Assembly (NCBI GenBank): GCA_963829995.1
Contig: CAWHKW010000025.1
Span: forward strand, 111,751-175,750
Length of the DNA stretch: 64,000 nucleotides
Source: JACCZX01 sp963829995
Lineage (GTDB): Bacteria > Pseudomonadota > Gammaproteobacteria > Burkholderiales > Burkholderiaceae_F
Direction: 5' to 3'
Below, in pieces: positions 57,952 to 64,000 of this stretch. A program made the position numbers and the translations under genes. Position 1 is the first letter of the stretch. Every line of letters starts with the position of its first letter. A model generated the notes under the pieces. The model worked only from the letters and a program-made list of their open reading frames with translations. It made no database searches and was not told the DNA's origin.

Positions 57952-58828
57952 ATGCCGGCAACCACTTTGCAACGTGCGCCTCGCTCGATGCTGTTCGTAT
58001 CGGGCGAGAAGTCCGAACGCTTTCCGAAGGCAATGATCGCGGGAGCAGACGTCGTATGCATCGACCTCGAGGACGCGGTACACGTTGAGCGAAAACAAGC
58101 GGCACGCGAACAGGTGCTTGGTTGGTTAAGCAGGCAACAGGCATCGGAAGGCCCGGCGATTGCGGTGCGCATCAACGGTCTACGCACTCTCGATGGCCTG
58201 CGCGATGTGCTCGCGCTGAGCGAGTCCGCAGTGCGTCTTGACTGGTTACTGGTACCCAAGGTTGAGGACGCCTAGGGAACTACAGGCGCTAGATGCGTGG
58301 GCAGGCAGTCGTTACGAGCGGCTGACCGCGTTGATCGAGACACCGCGCGCAGTCGAAAACGCACTGTCGATCGCGCAGGCCGGCGGCAAGCTAGCCGCGC
58401 TGATGCTCGGTGGTGCCGATCTGGCGGCCGAGCTCGATGCGCAGTTCGGCTGGGACGGTTTGCTGTACGGCCGCGGCCGGCTGGTCAACGCAGCGAAAGC
58501 CACGGGCCTGCAGGCGTGGGATGTGCCGCATATCGATCTGACGCGGCCCGGCGATCTCAGTGAGGAAACGCGCAAAGTTCTGGCGCTTGGGTTCAGCTGC
58601 AAAACCGCGATCCACCCGCAGCAGATCCCGATCATTCACGCCGCATTCGCCCCATTGCCCGATGATCTGGCGTGGGCCAAGGCATTGTTGCAGGCGCTGC
58701 CGGATGGGCCAACTGACGGCGCGTTCATCTTCGAAGGACGCATGGTCGACGCACCAGTGTTACGCAAAGCACGGCGCATCGTCGAACTGGCGGGCCTTCT
58801 CAATAAAGAAAGCGAAGCAGAGCAGTGA
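57952..58828 (+). pseudogene. CitE/HpcH-type aldolase-lyase with one +1 frameshift
   Basis: The start is ATG 57952 (or TTG 57940 overlapping the previous stop). First part: RSMLFVSGEKSERFPKA, GADVVCIDLEDAV with acidic metal ligands and RINGLRT. An extra T at about 58273 creates a TAG in WLLVPKVEDA-RELQALD; the second frame goes on with LTALIETPRAVENA, LMLGGADLAAEL and a normal end. Repaired it has 291 residues, the standard length for a citryl/malyl/citramalyl-CoA lyase-type aldolase with a Mg2+ site. It would cleave a 3-hydroxyacyl-type product of the pathway. It is the last gene of the catabolic operon; the integron array starts just after. Confidence 0.87.
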
Positions 58829-58880
58829 TCGACATCGCGCGCTTCGTCAGTGCAGCGACCTGTCGGGCGTCACTTGCCAC

Positions 58881-59330
58881 CTACTGAATCTGCGTAGCTT
58901 GAGACCAGACCGCCTGCCAGCGACCGTTTCGCTTTTCATAGAGATCCATGTGCCAAAAGCGTCCGGACGGAGCGTTCGGCAGCCCCTTAACGGTGATTCG
59001 CAGTTGAGCTCGGTAGCGGATGACTGCCGCATCGCCATAGAGCTTGACATCAATCGCTTCAGGCTCCCAATCCAGATAGTCAATCTCGCCCGATGCGACC
59101 AGCCCCAGATACTGTGCCTTTGACAGGGTTCCGCCAAGCGGACTAATCAGCTGAAAGTCATCGGCGTGCAGATGATCGGCAGTCTGCATGTCCGCCTCCA
59201 CGAGCGATCGAAGGCGCTCACGTTCGATGGCACGCACCTGATCCCGGTCGGTCTGAGCTTGCGCCGATGATGTGGCCGTGAACATCGTGCTCACCACGAA
59301 CGACATAGCGATGACCTTCAAGTACCACAT
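58881..59330 (-). CDS. Cassette gene: exported SnoaL/NTF2-like protein
   Basis: ATG 59330 has AAGGAGT upstream with ideal spacing; a longer frame runs into the neighbouring attC. Signal peptide (VIAMSFVVSTMFTATSSAQAQ) plus an NTF2-like fold: helical ADMQTADHLHADDFQLISPLG, then strands with YGDAAVIRYRAQL and RFWHMDLYEKRNGRWQAVW. SnoaL-like proteins bind or modify small molecules; this one would act in the periplasm. It is the last cassette on the left, and its own attC is decayed. Confidence 0.8.
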   Translation of the reverse strand: MWYLKVIAMSFVVSTMFTATSSAQAQTDRDQVRAIERERLRSLVEADMQTADHLHADDFQLISPLGGTLSKAQYLGLVASGEIDYLDWEPEAIDVKLYGDAAVIRYRAQLRITVKGLPNAPSGRFWHMDLYEKRNGRWQAVWSQATQIQ

Positions 59331-59382
59331 CTCAAGGACTCCTTTACGCCGGTTCGTCTCGGTCGGTGAACCACGCCGCATG

Positions 59383-59448
59383 CCGTAACGCTCAACTCCC
59401 CGTTCAGCGGCGACGCGCACCGCCGTCCGCTGCAACCGGATGTTAGCG
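59383..59448 (-). repeat. attC site (66 bp)
   Basis: CCGTAAC at 59383-59389 and GTTAGCG at 59442-59448 are the ends. Between them, arms CAGCGG / CCGCTG give a hairpin with one unpaired base on one side. It belongs to the gene at 59531-59932. Confidence 0.78.
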
Positions 59449-59530
59449 AGCGTGATCACGCCAACGGTCTCGCGCACCCCCGGCGGCCCAATCTGCAACG
59501 TCGTGCCTCTTGGGATGTTTATCCGACTCC

Positions 59531-59932
59531 CTACCTGGCTCCCATGACGTCCTGGAGCTTCGCCGTGTCGACGTACTGCTGAAACCTGGTCACCTTGCCG
59601 TCCTTAACGTCCCAGACGTGGCAGACCTGCGTGTCCATGCTCTTCCCGGTCGCCTTGTACGTCCCGCTGTAGCGGGCTTCAACGATGACGCTGTCGCCAG
59701 CATCGTGAAATGACTTCGTATGGACGGAGAAGGCGTCCCATTCCGCGCCGAGCTTCATGAACAGATTGTTCAGGACGGCGTCCGGTCCTACCCAGGCCTC
59801 CCCGCTGGGCATGTAGGGGTTGCTCTCCGCCTGATACCAGTTGATGTCCGGGCTCATCGCCTCAAGGACGGTCGGGATGTCTCCGCGGCCAAACGCATCG
59901 TAGAGATTCTTCAGAAGGTTTACGTTGTCCAT
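59531..59932 (-). CDS. Cassette gene: SnoaL/NTF2-like cytoplasmic protein
   Basis: This 133-residue protein starts MDNVNLLKNLYDAFGRGD behind GAGGAGAG. It shows the ketosteroid-isomerase/SnoaL pattern: LYDAFGRGDIPTVLEAMSPD, WVGPDAVLNNLF, DAGDSVIVEARYSG and CHVWDVKDGKVTRFQQYVDT. No signal peptide is seen. Related families include isomerases and ligand-binding proteins; the substrate is unknown. It differs clearly in sequence from the NTF2-like gene in the adjacent cassette. Confidence 0.85.
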   Translation of the reverse strand: MDNVNLLKNLYDAFGRGDIPTVLEAMSPDINWYQAESNPYMPSGEAWVGPDAVLNNLFMKLGAEWDAFSVHTKSFHDAGDSVIVEARYSGTYKATGKSMDTQVCHVWDVKDGKVTRFQQYVDTAKLQDVMGAR

Positions 59933-59993
59933 GCTCTCTCCTCGGATTTGAATTGCTGCCACTCTGTTACCCGGCGGTGCAACTCGATCGTCT

Positions 59994-60053
59994 GGCTAAC
60001 GTCCGAGTTGAGCCGCGCTCGCAGAGCGTCGGCACTCCAACGAAGTGTTAGAC
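59994..60053 (-). repeat. attC site (60 bp)
   Basis: GGCTAAC at 59994-60000 and GTTAGAC at 60047-60053 enclose arms GCCGCGCTC / GAGCGTCGGC. The TAA stop of the gene to the right lies in the right end, as is usual in cassettes. Confidence 0.88.
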
Positions 60054-60248
60054 GTCATTGGCGCCCGATCCACAGCATGCGGCTGATGCTTGAACTGGTG
60101 GGCACTTCACGGTTCCGAATGAGCAGAACACGCAGCAGTCCCTCTTCGTCGGTTTGAGCAATTTGCCGCAACCGCGACACTCGTAGAAGTACACGCAAGC
60201 GTCCTCGGGCATCTCCTCTACTCGGACCGTTTGCCACAGGCAGGGCAC
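60048..60248 (-). CDS. Cassette gene: GDCCVxC-domain small zinc-ribbon-like protein
   Basis: The protein contains MPEDACVYFYECRGCGKLLK and KRDCCVFCSFGTVKCPP, the hallmark of the GDCCVxC family (here RDCCVFC); many members pair it with an N-terminal C-x2-C. That half (TCPACGK) is present just upstream but in another frame (about 60230-60247), so the gene may carry a frameshift, and the start at 60248 is uncertain. It has at least eight Cys and is probably metal- or redox-binding. Confidence 0.68.
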   Translation of the reverse strand: MPCLWQTVRVEEMPEDACVYFYECRGCGKLLKPTKRDCCVFCSFGTVKCPPVQASAACCGSGANDV

Positions 60249-60293
60249 GTCAGAACGGAGCGCGTTTGAACTGCCACGTTGCTTCCTAATGAC

Positions 60294-60319
60294 GACTAAC
60301 GCTCGAGGAGCGGTTAGGC
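60294..60319 (-). repeat. attC remnant (26 bp)
   Basis: GACTAAC at 60294-60300 and GTTAGGC at 60313-60319 flank only 12 bases. Both end motifs are right, but the arms are gone, so the site is deleted internally and probably can no longer recombine. The TAA stop of RidA lies in it. Confidence 0.65.
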
Positions 60320-60694
60320 CTCAGCGATAGCCGCAATTGACACCTTTAGGCCAGGAATTCGAGCGGGCAGCTTTGCACCCTGCCGTGCAGGCGGATTGGA
60401 TGGGAACCACTTAAGCCACTCCTCATTCATTCCCGCGAAGTCGTCTTCGTCCGCGAGAACGATGGTGACGCTTGCTACCTTCTCCAGGGAGCTGCCTGCT
60501 TCCTCCAGGATGGCCCGAATGTTGGCCAAACACTGTGCGGTTTGTTCTTGGATAGTTGCACCTTTGATGGCACCCGTAGCGGGATCGATCGGGGCGGTTC
60601 CCGAGACGAAAACCAAGCCAGCTGCCTTAACTGCTTGGCTATATGTTGGCGGCGGCTTGCCAGCCTTGGGAGTGAACACGATTTGGCGGGTCAC
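60314..60694 (-). CDS. Cassette gene: RidA-family protein
   Basis: This 126-residue RidA/YjgF-like protein starts at GTG 60694, chosen for the AAGGA six bases upstream. It shows GKPPPTYSQAVKAAGLVFVSG, QTAQCLANIRAILEEAGSSLE and a C-terminal LKVSIAAIAEA. RidA hydrolyses reactive enamine/imine intermediates of PLP enzymes; the typical C-terminal Arg-x-x-V-E motif is replaced here by GLKVSIAAI, so activity may differ. Carrying a housekeeping-type detoxifier on a cassette is of note. Confidence 0.85.
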   Translation of the reverse strand: MTRQIVFTPKAGKPPPTYSQAVKAAGLVFVSGTAPIDPATGAIKGATIQEQTAQCLANIRAILEEAGSSLEKVASVTIVLADEDDFAGMNEEWLKWFPSNPPARQGAKLPARIPGLKVSIAAIAEA

Positions 60695-60709
60695 GGTGTT
60701 CCTTCTGGG

Positions 60710-60799
60710 GCCTAACGTCGGAGTTGAGCGGCCCGCCGCCACCAATGTTCGGAAGAAGAAGCCGCGAATCGGCGGGTCCGCTCGAACGCCAGGTTGGGC
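60710..60799 (-). repeat. attC site (90 bp)
   Basis: GCCTAAC at 60710-60716 and GTTGGGC at 60793-60799 bound a longer site whose arms GGCCCGCCG / CGGCGGGTCC can pair, leaving a long central loop. It belongs to the dioxygenase cassette on its right. Confidence 0.75.
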
Positions 60800-60817
60800 G
60801 TCATTCTCGATCGGATT

Positions 60818-61489
60818 CTAGAAACCCTTTGCGAGCACGATGTCATATCCGCCGCGCAGAAACTTGCCTTCTTGTTTGAGACTGATCACCGAGGATGGCT
60901 TACGGCTGGCCCAGGGGTCCTTGGCGATGAACGGGTCGTCCCTGAAGTAGAGTTGTGTGGTGAGCGGGACATGCAAAGACTCCGAAACTCGGAAGTGAAT
61001 ATGGGCCGGTCGCGTCAAGCCGGCGTATTTCTCCAGCCCCGGGAGGTTCGGTGGGATCGGATATCTCCCCGGCACAATAGTCTCAAACTCGTAATTCCCT
61101 TTCTGATCGGTCAGCATCATGCCCCGCAAGCGCAAGGCGTTGCGTTCGGTGAAGTTTCCAGGCTTGTCGGTGTCGTACAGGCCGGCATCGTTCGCTTGCC
61201 ACACTTCAATCAGCGCATTCGGTAAGCGGGTACGACAGTCGGAACCGTATACCGTACCGGCCACCATGAGCCGTTGGCCGGGTTCGTCGGGACCAAGCAG
61301 TTGGGTCTGAAACGGCGCGCCAAAGCGATAAAACGGCCCGATTATGTCTTGCGCCGTCAACCGACAGGCTTTCGTAGCAGCGGCAAAGGCATCGGGCAGA
61401 AATGCTCCGCCGAGCAATGCTGCACCCCCTTGCAGGAACATCCGCCGCGGTACTGACACAGCGACGATCGGTACGAACGCATTGCTCAT
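60818..61489 (-). CDS. Cassette gene: Tat-exported intradiol ring-cleavage dioxygenase
   Basis: ATG 61489 has a perfect AGGAGGA upstream. The 223-residue protein has a Tat-like signal (PRRMFLQGGAALLGGAFLPD) and the intradiol dioxygenase core: QDIIGPFYRFGAP, ALIEVWQANDAGLYD with one Tyr ligand candidate, and RYPIPPNLPG with a Tyr and RPAHIHFRV with the two His ligands of Fe(III). It is shorter than catechol dioxygenases and resembles the exported protocatechuate-3,4-dioxygenase-like family. It would act on aromatic diols or lignin-related compounds outside the cytoplasm. Confidence 0.87.
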   Translation of the reverse strand: MSNAFVPIVAVSVPRRMFLQGGAALLGGAFLPDAFAAATKACRLTAQDIIGPFYRFGAPFQTQLLGPDEPGQRLMVAGTVYGSDCRTRLPNALIEVWQANDAGLYDTDKPGNFTERNALRLRGMMLTDQKGNYEFETIVPGRYPIPPNLPGLEKYAGLTRPAHIHFRVSESLHVPLTTQLYFRDDPFIAKDPWASRKPSSVISLKQEGKFLRGGYDIVLAKGF

Positions 61490-61525
61490 GGATTCCTCCT
61501 CCTGTATGCGTGGTCGACGCATGAC

Positions 61526-61585
61526 GCCCAACGTCTGAGTTAAGCCGCGCTCGCAGAGCGTCGGCTCTCGAACGAAATGTTAGGC
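61526..61585 (-). repeat. attC site (60 bp)
   Basis: GCCCAAC at 61526-61532 and GTTAGGC at 61579-61585 bound the site. The arms are nearly identical to the sites at 59994 and 62004. It belongs to the membrane protein gene on its right. Confidence 0.9.
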
Positions 61586-61592
61586 GTCATCA

Positions 61593-61997
61593 TCACCTGG
61601 GCGCGCCTATGAACCACGAAAATGCGGCTCCGGTAATTGCACCATAAATGGCGAACATGAGTGCGACACCAGCAAGCGCGGCGACGGCCGTGAAATCAAA
61701 CAACAATGCAACGCACGCACCGATCGCGATGCCAATGATCGACGAGCCGGCGACGAGCGCGCTCGGAGAAAGCCAGCCCACCCGCCGGAATAACAAGAAT
61801 GCCGGTACGCCCAACGCAAGCGTCGCCGCATAAGCGACGGGCAGAGCTAACATTGACCAGATAGGAACTATTTGCACGTGGGTGATTGGCGGATCAATTC
61901 CCCACGATGACGTGAAGCCCCAAACTGCCATCGTTATTCCGAAGAGAAGCGCTGGCACTAGCGGAACGATCAAGAAGGCAACGACGATCCGCTTCAT
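61593..61997 (-). CDS. Cassette gene: four-helix membrane protein
   Basis: This 134-residue protein has four hydrophobic stretches (FLIVPLVPALLFGITMAVW, WSMLALPVAYAATLALGVPA, ALVAGSSIIGIAIGACVALL and AALAGVALMFAIYGAITGAA). No family is recognised. It starts at 61997, shortly after the next attC, and its stop is just right of its own attC. Confidence 0.75.
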   Translation of the reverse strand: MKRIVVAFLIVPLVPALLFGITMAVWGFTSSWGIDPPITHVQIVPIWSMLALPVAYAATLALGVPAFLLFRRVGWLSPSALVAGSSIIGIAIGACVALLFDFTAVAALAGVALMFAIYGAITGAAFSWFIGAPR

Positions 61998-62003
61998 GAT
62001 GAC

Positions 62004-62063
62004 GCCTAACGGCTGAGTTGAGCCGCGCTCGCAGAGCGTCGGCTTTCCAACGACGTGTTAGGC
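62004..62063 (-). repeat. attC site (60 bp)
   Basis: GCCTAAC at 62004-62010 and GTTAGGC at 62057-62063 enclose a hairpin with arms GCCGCGCTC / GAGCGTCGGC and a mismatch in the outer arm. It is the best-conserved site of the array. Confidence 0.92.
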
Positions 62064-62462
62064 GTCACGTTCATCAGACAGCTCTCCAGGCGCCAAGCAC
62101 GACGCATGACATGCCGAGTACAAACGCCGCCGCGGATGCAACAGTTGCTGTTGTGTGGAACCACCACCAAGGATTTCTAAACGGAAACAACGTATTGCGA
62201 TGGAAAAAACCACGTACCGGACGAATGGGCAGATCGCGGCAAGTACAACGCCAAGCAAGAGTATCGCGGTCCCGATGATCTGCGGCCTAAGCATGGATCC
62301 CGCCCAAGGCGCGCTCCAAACGGCTTGAAGCCACGTCGCAACGGCGACGGCTCCTGCGCCATTAATGAGCACAAGAGTGCGCGTGCTTTCGTTGAGAATC
62401 TCGGCGCGAACCTCAGACAGGGTATTGGCGCGGTCTGTGTCCATACGATGCTGTTTCGACAC
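62058..62462 (-). CDS. Cassette gene: small membrane protein, C-terminus probably frameshifted
   Basis: The start region has MSKQHRMDTDRANTLSEVRA, then hydrophobic TLVLINGAGAVAVATWLQAV and IIGTAILLLGVVLAAICPFV. Downstream of RYVVF the listed frame becomes low-complexity, while another frame gives GFFHRN, then TVASAAAFVLGMSCVVLGAW, which looks like a true third helix and stops at 62074-62076. One base is therefore probably missing near 62210, and the real gene likely ends at 62074. Small multi-helix proteins of this type are common in cassettes. Confidence 0.65.
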   Translation of the reverse strand: MSKQHRMDTDRANTLSEVRAEILNESTRTLVLINGAGAVAVATWLQAVWSAPWAGSMLRPQIIGTAILLLGVVLAAICPFVRYVVFSIAIRCFRLEILGGGSTQQQLLHPRRRLYSACHASCLAPGELSDERDA

Positions 62463-62540
62463 GCCTAACGTTCGAGGTGAGCGGCGACCGGAAGCGTGCG
62501 CAGCACGCTGTAGGGTGTCCGCTTGACCGAGTGGTTAGGC
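62463..62540 (-). repeat. attC site (78 bp)
   Basis: GCCTAAC at 62463-62469 and GTTAGGC at 62534-62540 bound the site. The inner part carries a GCGTGCGCAGCACGC palindrome. It belongs to the large cassette gene to the right. Confidence 0.85.
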
Positions 62541-63120
62541 GCCGCTGCGTAGCGCTTCGAGTTGAGCATCTGACAACTTCTTGGTTGCACCCAGCCTTGC
62601 AGAAATGTTCCAAGAATTGCGGTCGCCTCCCGGAAACACTCGAGGATTTCGATCCAGCTGAACTCGGGGAACTTGAGATCCTGGTCCGAGACAAGGAACT
62701 GGACGGTACGATCCTCATCGTCAAACCCTTCGATCGAATCCGCAATGTGAGCGCCTGAGAAGTGCACGTATCCCGAAAGGTGCTCATAGACCGCAGGTAA
62801 CCAAGGGTGCTTGGCCTTGTTCAACTGTACGAGGTGCGAATCCGTCAGGCGCTGGCCAGTGCGCGTCTTCATCTTGTCGATTCGCTCGCCCTTGAGCACC
62901 TTTGTCGCGAAAGTGTGGGGCTCGCGACGTGCCACGCCGCAGAGAAGCGAAGGGAAGTGTCGATGTGAATCCTCAGAAGCGCTCGCGCGATGACCATGTT
63001 CCATGCTCTGACCATTGCGACAAATGCACTCGTCGTACTCGCATGGCGCTTTGCTGCGGCAAAGGCGAGAAAATCGAGTGGAAACATGGGACTGCCGGCC
63101 GGGGTGACAACCTCGGACAT
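62465..63120 (-). pseudogene. Cassette gene of unknown function, frameshifted
   Basis: Two frames combine: the first from ATG 63120 (or 63197) contains NMVIARALLRIHIDTSLRF; the second contains VLKGERIDKMKTRTGQRLTD, HPWLPAVYEHLSGYVHFSG and KFPEFSWIEILECFREATAI. They join at AWHVASPHTFATKV if one C is added to the four-C run near 62921. About 219 codons are then open. The conserved pattern YEHLSGYVHFSG suggests a helical protein recurrent in proteobacterial genomes; no function is known. The frame reads through the attC arm to 62465. Confidence 0.7.
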
Positions 63121-63211
63121 GACTTGGCCTGGTCCGCATCCGCCTCGACTGTAAGGAGTGCTGACTCGACAGCTTCACTTTGCGCGGGGGTTGCCATGAA
63201 TGTGTTGCGGC

Positions 63212-63298
63212 GCCTAACGATGTGGTGAACGGCGGCATGCCAGGTAGTTCAGAAAAAATCAACCCCGCTTTAGCCGTCCGTTCGACCTAAAGTTATCC
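63212..63298 (-). repeat. attC site (87 bp), divergent
   Basis: GCCTAAC at 63212-63218 is a good end; the other end GTTATCC at 63292-63298 is degenerate. Arms GCCGCCGTTC and GAACGG-A-CGGC pair with one unpaired A, the typical extrahelical base. It separates the frameshifted cassette from the gene at 63516-63929. Confidence 0.65.
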
Positions 63299-63515
63299 CG
63301 TAGTTGCCAGGCACTACTTTATGCGGCAGTTGGGTACCGGCGTGGGGCCGCGCGGGGGTTCACTCCGCACGCTGGTTGCGGTTTGCATCCATCGCCCGGC
63401 AGGGGGTCTTGCCCACGAAATACGGTCGCGGAAGGCCATATGGATGGGTCAGGCGGCAGGCCAACGATTTGCTCATAGTCGGCCAGTGTCTTGGAATACT
63501 CGGTGAAGAGTACAT
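63299..63515. other. Non-coding part of the rightmost cassette
   Basis: About 217 bases lie between the attC and the stop of the last gene. A minus-strand frame (63319-63519, 66 codons from a TTG overlapping the upstream stop) is possible but has no support from composition or motifs. Nothing else is seen. Confidence 0.4.
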
Positions 63516-63929
63516 TCAACTGAGGACGCGCTTTTCTGCTCTCTGTGTCAGCCTGAGGTTCTTGCCACGGTGGTTCCTCACCAAAAACTCAACCGTCTGA
63601 CTCGAGCCCATTGGCGTTTCTTCGCTTGGTACGTGATCAATGAATTTTCCAATGACTGAGTCGCAAAATGACCGGTAGCGTTGGGTGAACAATATGAATG
63701 TGTGCCACATTTCGTCCACCTCTCCGGTGACGGTCCAGTCACCTTCGAATTCCGAGGCACATAGGCAAAGGTAGCGCAACATTTCATAGGCGACTAGCTC
63801 GGCACGCTCTCGGCTAACCTTTTTCCGATTCATGTAACGACGAATCACAGGCGTGAGATCGAACGCCGTGCTTCGTTTGAGCATCGCATTAAAGGACGTT
63901 GAAGTCTTTGAAGTTGTCATTTTTTTCAT
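63516..63929 (-). CDS. Cassette gene: glycine-rich-domain-like (WHTF) protein
   Basis: ATG 63929 (MKKMTTSKTS) is chosen over the frame start at 63983, with GAGGTG upstream. The 137-residue protein contains VDEMWHTFILFTQRYRSFCD and GKFIDHVP, resembling the bacterial versions of the glycine-rich-domain (GRDP-like) family with the typical DEMWH-x-F motif. Its function is unknown. It is the rightmost full gene in the window, and its upstream attC or attI should lie just outside. Confidence 0.72.
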   Translation of the reverse strand: MKKMTTSKTSTSFNAMLKRSTAFDLTPVIRRYMNRKKVSRERAELVAYEMLRYLCLCASEFEGDWTVTGEVDEMWHTFILFTQRYRSFCDSVIGKFIDHVPSEETPMGSSQTVEFLVRNHRGKNLRLTQRAEKRVLS

Positions 63930-64000
63930 CACCTCACGACAAATTGAAGGCCAGCAAACTATGGGTACAAGTAACGCAAGCAAAGCGCGAAGGGTCTGCG

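Larger units (their letters stand above)
58860..64000 (-). mobile_element. Integron gene-cassette array (attC-bounded cassettes), without visible integrase
   Basis: Nine cassette genes in one orientation (minus) are separated by attC-like sites with 7-base ends of the RYYYAAC/GTTRRRY type (GCCTAAC or close variants) bounding palindromic 60-90 bp spacers. Three sites, at 59994, 61526 and 62004, are near-identical 60-mers sharing TGAGTTGAGCCGCGCTCGCAGAGCG-like arms, the sign of a chromosomal integron. Gene stops lie in or near the end of each attC, and starts lie a few tens of bases after the previous one. The orientation places attI and intI to the right, outside the window. The left end is the distal end, with a decayed half-site GGGCGTCA near 58868. 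Confidence 0.85.

Noticed and set aside
58238..58280. Programmed +1 frameshift at the TAG in the CitE gene
   Set aside because: A slippery context shared by the other nine sites is missing; most of those breaks are not at stop codons, so programmed frameshifting is unlikely.
63304..63600. Plus-strand 98-codon frame near the right edge
   Set aside because: It overlaps the well supported minus-strand cassette gene and has no ribosome binding site or motif.

Overview
The window is a GC-rich bacterial chromosome segment, most likely from a betaproteobacterium (Burkholderiales-like). The pointers are a glmU-glmS pair, a DUF2868/DUF3482 GTPase pair, a DsbB, a TAXI-type TRAP transporter cluster and an imuA-imuB-dnaE2 mutagenesis cassette. 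The genus cannot be named from the sequence alone. No rRNA, tRNA or CRISPR array was seen.

Layout: 1-9 kb holds stress and accessory genes: two ferritin-like proteins, an alpha/beta hydrolase fused to a LuxR helix-turn-helix, a membrane protein/GTPase pair, CsbD, and an ArsR-SRPBCC-DUF4287 group. 9.2-13.8 kb is a signalling operon: a four-GAF histidine kinase, a lone receiver and an NtrC-type sigma-54 activator. 14-19.5 kb has two exported proteins (one with a fresh internal duplication), glmU-glmS and a DUF6279 lipoprotein. 19.5-26.8 kb is a minus-strand Mrp-type cation/proton antiporter operon (E-F-G-DUF4040-B-C-D-D-small-D). 28-33.5 kb is the SOS mutagenesis cassette behind a perfect LexA box. 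33.6-45.9 kb mixes sensor kinases with stress genes (large catalase, hemerythrin, GlsB, DUF421), a PHB-depolymerase-like esterase, dsbB and a protein made of eleven 24-residue repeats. A 272-bp MITE-like element lies at 45.9-46.2 kb. 46.2-58.8 kb is a catabolic island: D-amino acid dehydrogenase, class III aminotransferase, TAXI transporter, two-subunit fumarase/tartrate dehydratase, flavoprotein, two hydroxyacid dehydrogenases and a CitE-type lyase.

The most notable region is about 58.86 kb to the right edge. It is an integron gene-cassette array: nine minus-strand cassettes (two SnoaL/NTF2-like proteins, a GDCCVxC-type zinc-ribbon-like protein, RidA, a Tat-exported intradiol dioxygenase, small membrane proteins and unknowns), each followed at its 3' end by an attC-like site or a remnant of one. 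The integrase and attI are not in the window and should lie to the right.

A second theme is frameshifts. Ten single-base frameshifts interrupt otherwise well conserved genes (DUF4040, catalase x3, FAD oxidoreductase, repeat protein, TRAP permease, fumarase alpha x2, CitE lyase). Each is explained by one extra base. Two or three more in the cassette array look like one missing base. This pattern fits sequence or assembly error at least as well as true gene decay, so affected genes are described as whole genes with the break positions given.
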